Below, in pieces: positions 7,002 to 8,406 of a DNA stretch of 8,406 nucleotides. A program made the position numbers and the translations under genes. Each line of letters starts with the position of its first letter. The first letter of the stretch is position 1. The notes below the pieces were generated by a model. The model did no database searches, was not told where the DNA came from, and was given only the letters and a program-made list of their open reading frames with translations. Source of the DNA: Candidatus Sabulitectum sp. (GTDB lineage Bacteria > Fermentibacterota > Fermentibacteria > Fermentibacterales > Fermentibacteraceae); NCBI GenBank assembly GCA_023145935.1, contig JAGLDB010000075.1, positions 1 through 8,406 on the forward strand, in the 5' to 3' direction.

Positions 7002-7421
7002 TCAGGGATTACACCTTGTACAATAGTTGCAGATCCCCTGAGTAGAACCGTCTCCCCACTGATACCAGGCGTCTTCTATTTCCGAACCCAGAAACTCCGG
7101 ATCCAGCTCAAGAAAACCACAGTGCCCCACCAGGCTGACCACAGCGGGAAAACCACCAAATCCACCGGCAAGAGCAGCTATCTCAGAGTATCCGGAAGCA
7201 TTCAGCGAAACAACATAAAGAGATATGTCTCCATCTTCCACATCAAGAAATTGAAGGGATTCTGCTATTTCAAGAGCCATGTTTTTGTTTGCAATTGAAT
7301 CGGCAGACATTATAAGAAGAAATCCAAAATCAGTAGGGCCTGCAACAGCGTCGAGCCCGGCAAAATCATCAACAGGAACAAAACTGGTTGTCGATAGTAG
7401 AATCAGCATAACTGAAAACAA
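7002..7421 (-). CDS. Small probable exported thioredoxin-like protein with CxxCxxC tail
   Basis: I do not recognise this 139-residue protein by name. It begins with a hydrophobic stretch (MFSVMLILLSTTSFVPV, 1-17) that could be a signal peptide or anchor, although it lacks the usual basic residues. The rest has a thioredoxin-like rhythm: strand FGFLLIMSA (32-40), helix about 46-58, strand SLYVVSL (67-73), helix, then GGFPAVVSLVGHCGF (89-103), where P92 would be the cis-proline. The place of the redox CxxC holds residues around DSIAN (41-45), so no catalytic pair is present there. The C-terminus instead carries C131, C134 and C137 (CNYCTRC), plus an isolated C101. The start is TTG at 7421, chosen because GAGGAGG is 5 bases away. 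An ATG five codons in is 17 bases away. It is divergent from the CotH-like gene. Confidence 0.7.
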   Translation of the reverse strand: MFSVMLILLSTTSFVPVDDFAGLDAVAGPTDFGFLLIMSADSIANKNMALEIAESLQFLDVEDGDISLYVVSLNASGYSEIAALAGGFGGFPAVVSLVGHCGFLELDPEFLGSEIEDAWYQWGDGSTQGICNYCTRCNP

Positions 7422-7426
7422 AATAT

Positions 7427-7433
7427 CCTCCTC
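7427..7433 (-). promoter_or_regulatory. Strong Shine-Dalgarno for the minus-strand gene
   Basis: GAGGAGG on the minus strand is placed 5 bases before the TTG at 7421. It is the best ribosome site in the window and the reason for preferring TTG over the ATG at 7409. Confidence 0.8.
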
Positions 7434-7451
7434 GGAAATTGATTGTGAGTA

Positions 7452-7460
7452 TGGTATAAT
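7452..7460 (+). promoter_or_regulatory. Extended -10 promoter for the CotH-like gene
   Basis: TGGTATAAT is a perfect extended -10 (TGnTATAAT) on the plus strand. No good -35 sits 16-18 bases upstream; TTGATT at 7439-7444 is only 10 bases away. This agrees with an extended -10 that does not depend on a -35. The box ends 8 bases before the ATG at 7469, so transcription should begin within about 2 bases of the start codon. Confidence 0.7.
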
Positions 7461-7480
7461 ACGAAACTATGTTTATTCAA
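7453..7480 (-). promoter_or_regulatory. Possible minus-strand promoter overlapping the plus-strand -10
   Basis: On the minus strand the same element reads GTATTATAC. TATTAT (7461-7456) matches five of six -10 bases. Alternatively, TTGAAT (7480-7475) with a 16-base spacer reaches TATACC (7458-7453). Either would give a leader of about 25-30 bases carrying the GAGGAGG site. The match is moderate. Confidence 0.35.
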
Positions 7481-8406
7481 GCACTCTTCTTGGTCATAGG
7501 ATCTCTGCCCCATTATGAGGTAACGGTTGATCCTGCTTTTCTCGAGCAGCTAGAGGCTGATCCCCCTGCGGGACTGGAGGTGCCGGCCTCTGTCTCCTTC
7601 AACGGAGTATCCGGCGACTGTTTTCTTGCGTTCCGCGGAGGAACCAGCTTGGGGTGTGCAAAATTAAGCTGGCACATTTCTCTGGATGACCCTGATTTGT
7701 TTCCGTGCGGAGGCCATATTCTGCTGAACGCGCAGTTCCGCGATGCCTCTTTAATGAGAAACACACTGGGACTCTACCTTACCCGGGAGCTGGGGTTCCC
7801 GGCTCCGGAAACAGAATTTGTTACCCTTTCGATCAACAATCAGAATATTGGTGTTTATGAACATGTGGAAAGAATAGACCGGCTCTTCTATGAAAGAAAC
7901 GGATTATCCTTCGGGCCCCTCTTCAAGAACACAGACACTTACGGCAGGCTTTCTCACCACTTTTCTGATACTACAGGTCTTACTGGCAACGAACCCAAAA
8001 TTGACAGCTCTCCCTATGGAGATCAACTTCTTGAGCTTATCGAGGCCTGCTTCAGAGATGATATTTCATCTCTTGAAGTGGATGAAGTTCTTGCGGCTTT
8101 CGCTGTTCATGTTGTTATTGGCGACAATGACGGCATTATAAAGAACTACTACCTTCACAAAAATGATGACACCTGGCACTACTATCCGTGGGACAGGGAT
8201 GCTACTTTTGGAAACACATGGCAGGGTGATTACGAAAGTGTATGGGTGACGAGAGGACACCTGGGCGATATCGGCAACTTCGGAGCGTCCCGTGGGATTC
8301 TTTCTGTGGTCGAAAACATGCAGAGATTCAGCGACCTTCTTTTCAATACAACAGAAATCTTTGAAAATGACCTTCCCGGGATGATAGATTCCATCCGTAT
8401 TTTGAT
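7469..8406 (+). CDS. CotH-family kinase-like protein, partial (3' end outside window)
   Basis: The frame is open for 312 codons from ATG 7469 to the window edge with no stop. The product resembles the CotH family, atypical kinases first known from Bacillus spore coat and also frequent as secreted proteins of non-sporulating bacteria. Motifs seen are AFRGGTS...KLSWHISL (54-72; family RG.SS..K) with K65, LRN-like SLMRNTLGLYL (94-104), GFPAPETEFVTLSINNQNIGVYEHVERID (109-137) with E131/E134, GDNDGIIKNYYLH (218-230) with D221 and N226, and YYPWDRDATFG (238-248) with D242/D244. The putative ATP/metal residues are thus present. A short hydrophobic start (FIQALFLVIGS) may be a signal peptide. No Shine-Dalgarno precedes the ATG, and the promoter -10 ends 8 bases before it, so a leaderless mRNA is inferred. 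The next in-frame ATG is codon 96, inside the domain. Target and domains beyond 8406 are unknown. Confidence 0.87.
   Translation, partial: MFIQALFLVIGSLPHYEVTVDPAFLEQLEADPPAGLEVPASVSFNGVSGDCFLAFRGGTSLGCAKLSWHISLDDPDLFPCGGHILLNAQFRDASLMRNTLGLYLTRELGFPAPETEFVTLSINNQNIGVYEHVERIDRLFYERNGLSFGPLFKNTDTYGRLSHHFSDTTGLTGNEPKIDSSPYGDQLLELIEACFRDDISSLEVDEVLAAFAVHVVIGDNDGIIKNYYLHKNDDTWHYYPWDRDATFGNTWQGDYESVWVTRGHLGDIGNFGASRGILSVVENMQRFSDLLFNTTEIFENDLPGMIDSIRIL

Noticed and set aside
7890..8141. Plus-strand open frame of 83 codons inside the CotH-like region
   Set aside because: It is out of frame with the 312-codon CotH-like reading, which carries the conserved PWDRD and GDND motifs. The short frame has no recognisable content.

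Overview
The window is a bacterial chromosome segment. A long, tightly packed run of plus-strand genes fills positions 12-6924 and closes with a clear rho-independent terminator. A divergent pair of probably exported proteins follows. No tRNA, rRNA, IS element or CRISPR array was seen. Base composition looks balanced (not computed). About half of the genes start with GTG or TTG. The host cannot be fixed from this window. Gene order (rpsF, ssb, rpsR, a DUF2232 membrane protein, rplI), an S18 that keeps its zinc ligands, and a CotH-type secreted kinase-like protein suggest a non-model, possibly Gram-negative lineage. An uncultured phylum near the FCB group is a low-confidence guess only.

Region 1 (12-2743) is a ribosomal protein S6 / single-strand DNA-binding / S18 / L9 cluster. 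It holds rpsF, ssb, a second stand-alone OB-fold protein related to SSB, rpsR, a DUF2232 (YybS-like) multi-pass membrane protein and rplI. The last two overlap by 29 bases.

Region 2 (2756-5732) holds three housekeeping enzymes. TsaD takes part in the tRNA t6A37 modification, AcpS activates acyl carrier protein, and Nnr is a fused NAD(P)HX epimerase/dehydratase that repairs damaged nicotinamide cofactors. Spacing is short, apart from a 90-base gap before acpS.

Region 3 (5803-6971) holds one gene 70 bases further on. It encodes a TIM-barrel protein that aligns along its length with the RhaI-type L-rhamnose/sugar isomerases, but most metal-binding positions of that family are replaced. It looks like a pseudoenzyme or a repurposed scaffold. 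A strong GC hairpin with a T-run ends the transcript.

Region 4 (7002-8406) has a minus-strand gene for a small, probably exported, thioredoxin-like protein with a CxxCxxC tail and no active-site CxxC. Divergent from it is a plus-strand CotH-family protein that runs off the end of the window. Between them lies a near-symmetric extended -10 element. On the plus strand it sits only 8 bases before the CotH ATG, which predicts a leaderless mRNA. On the minus strand a strong Shine-Dalgarno sequence precedes a TTG start.
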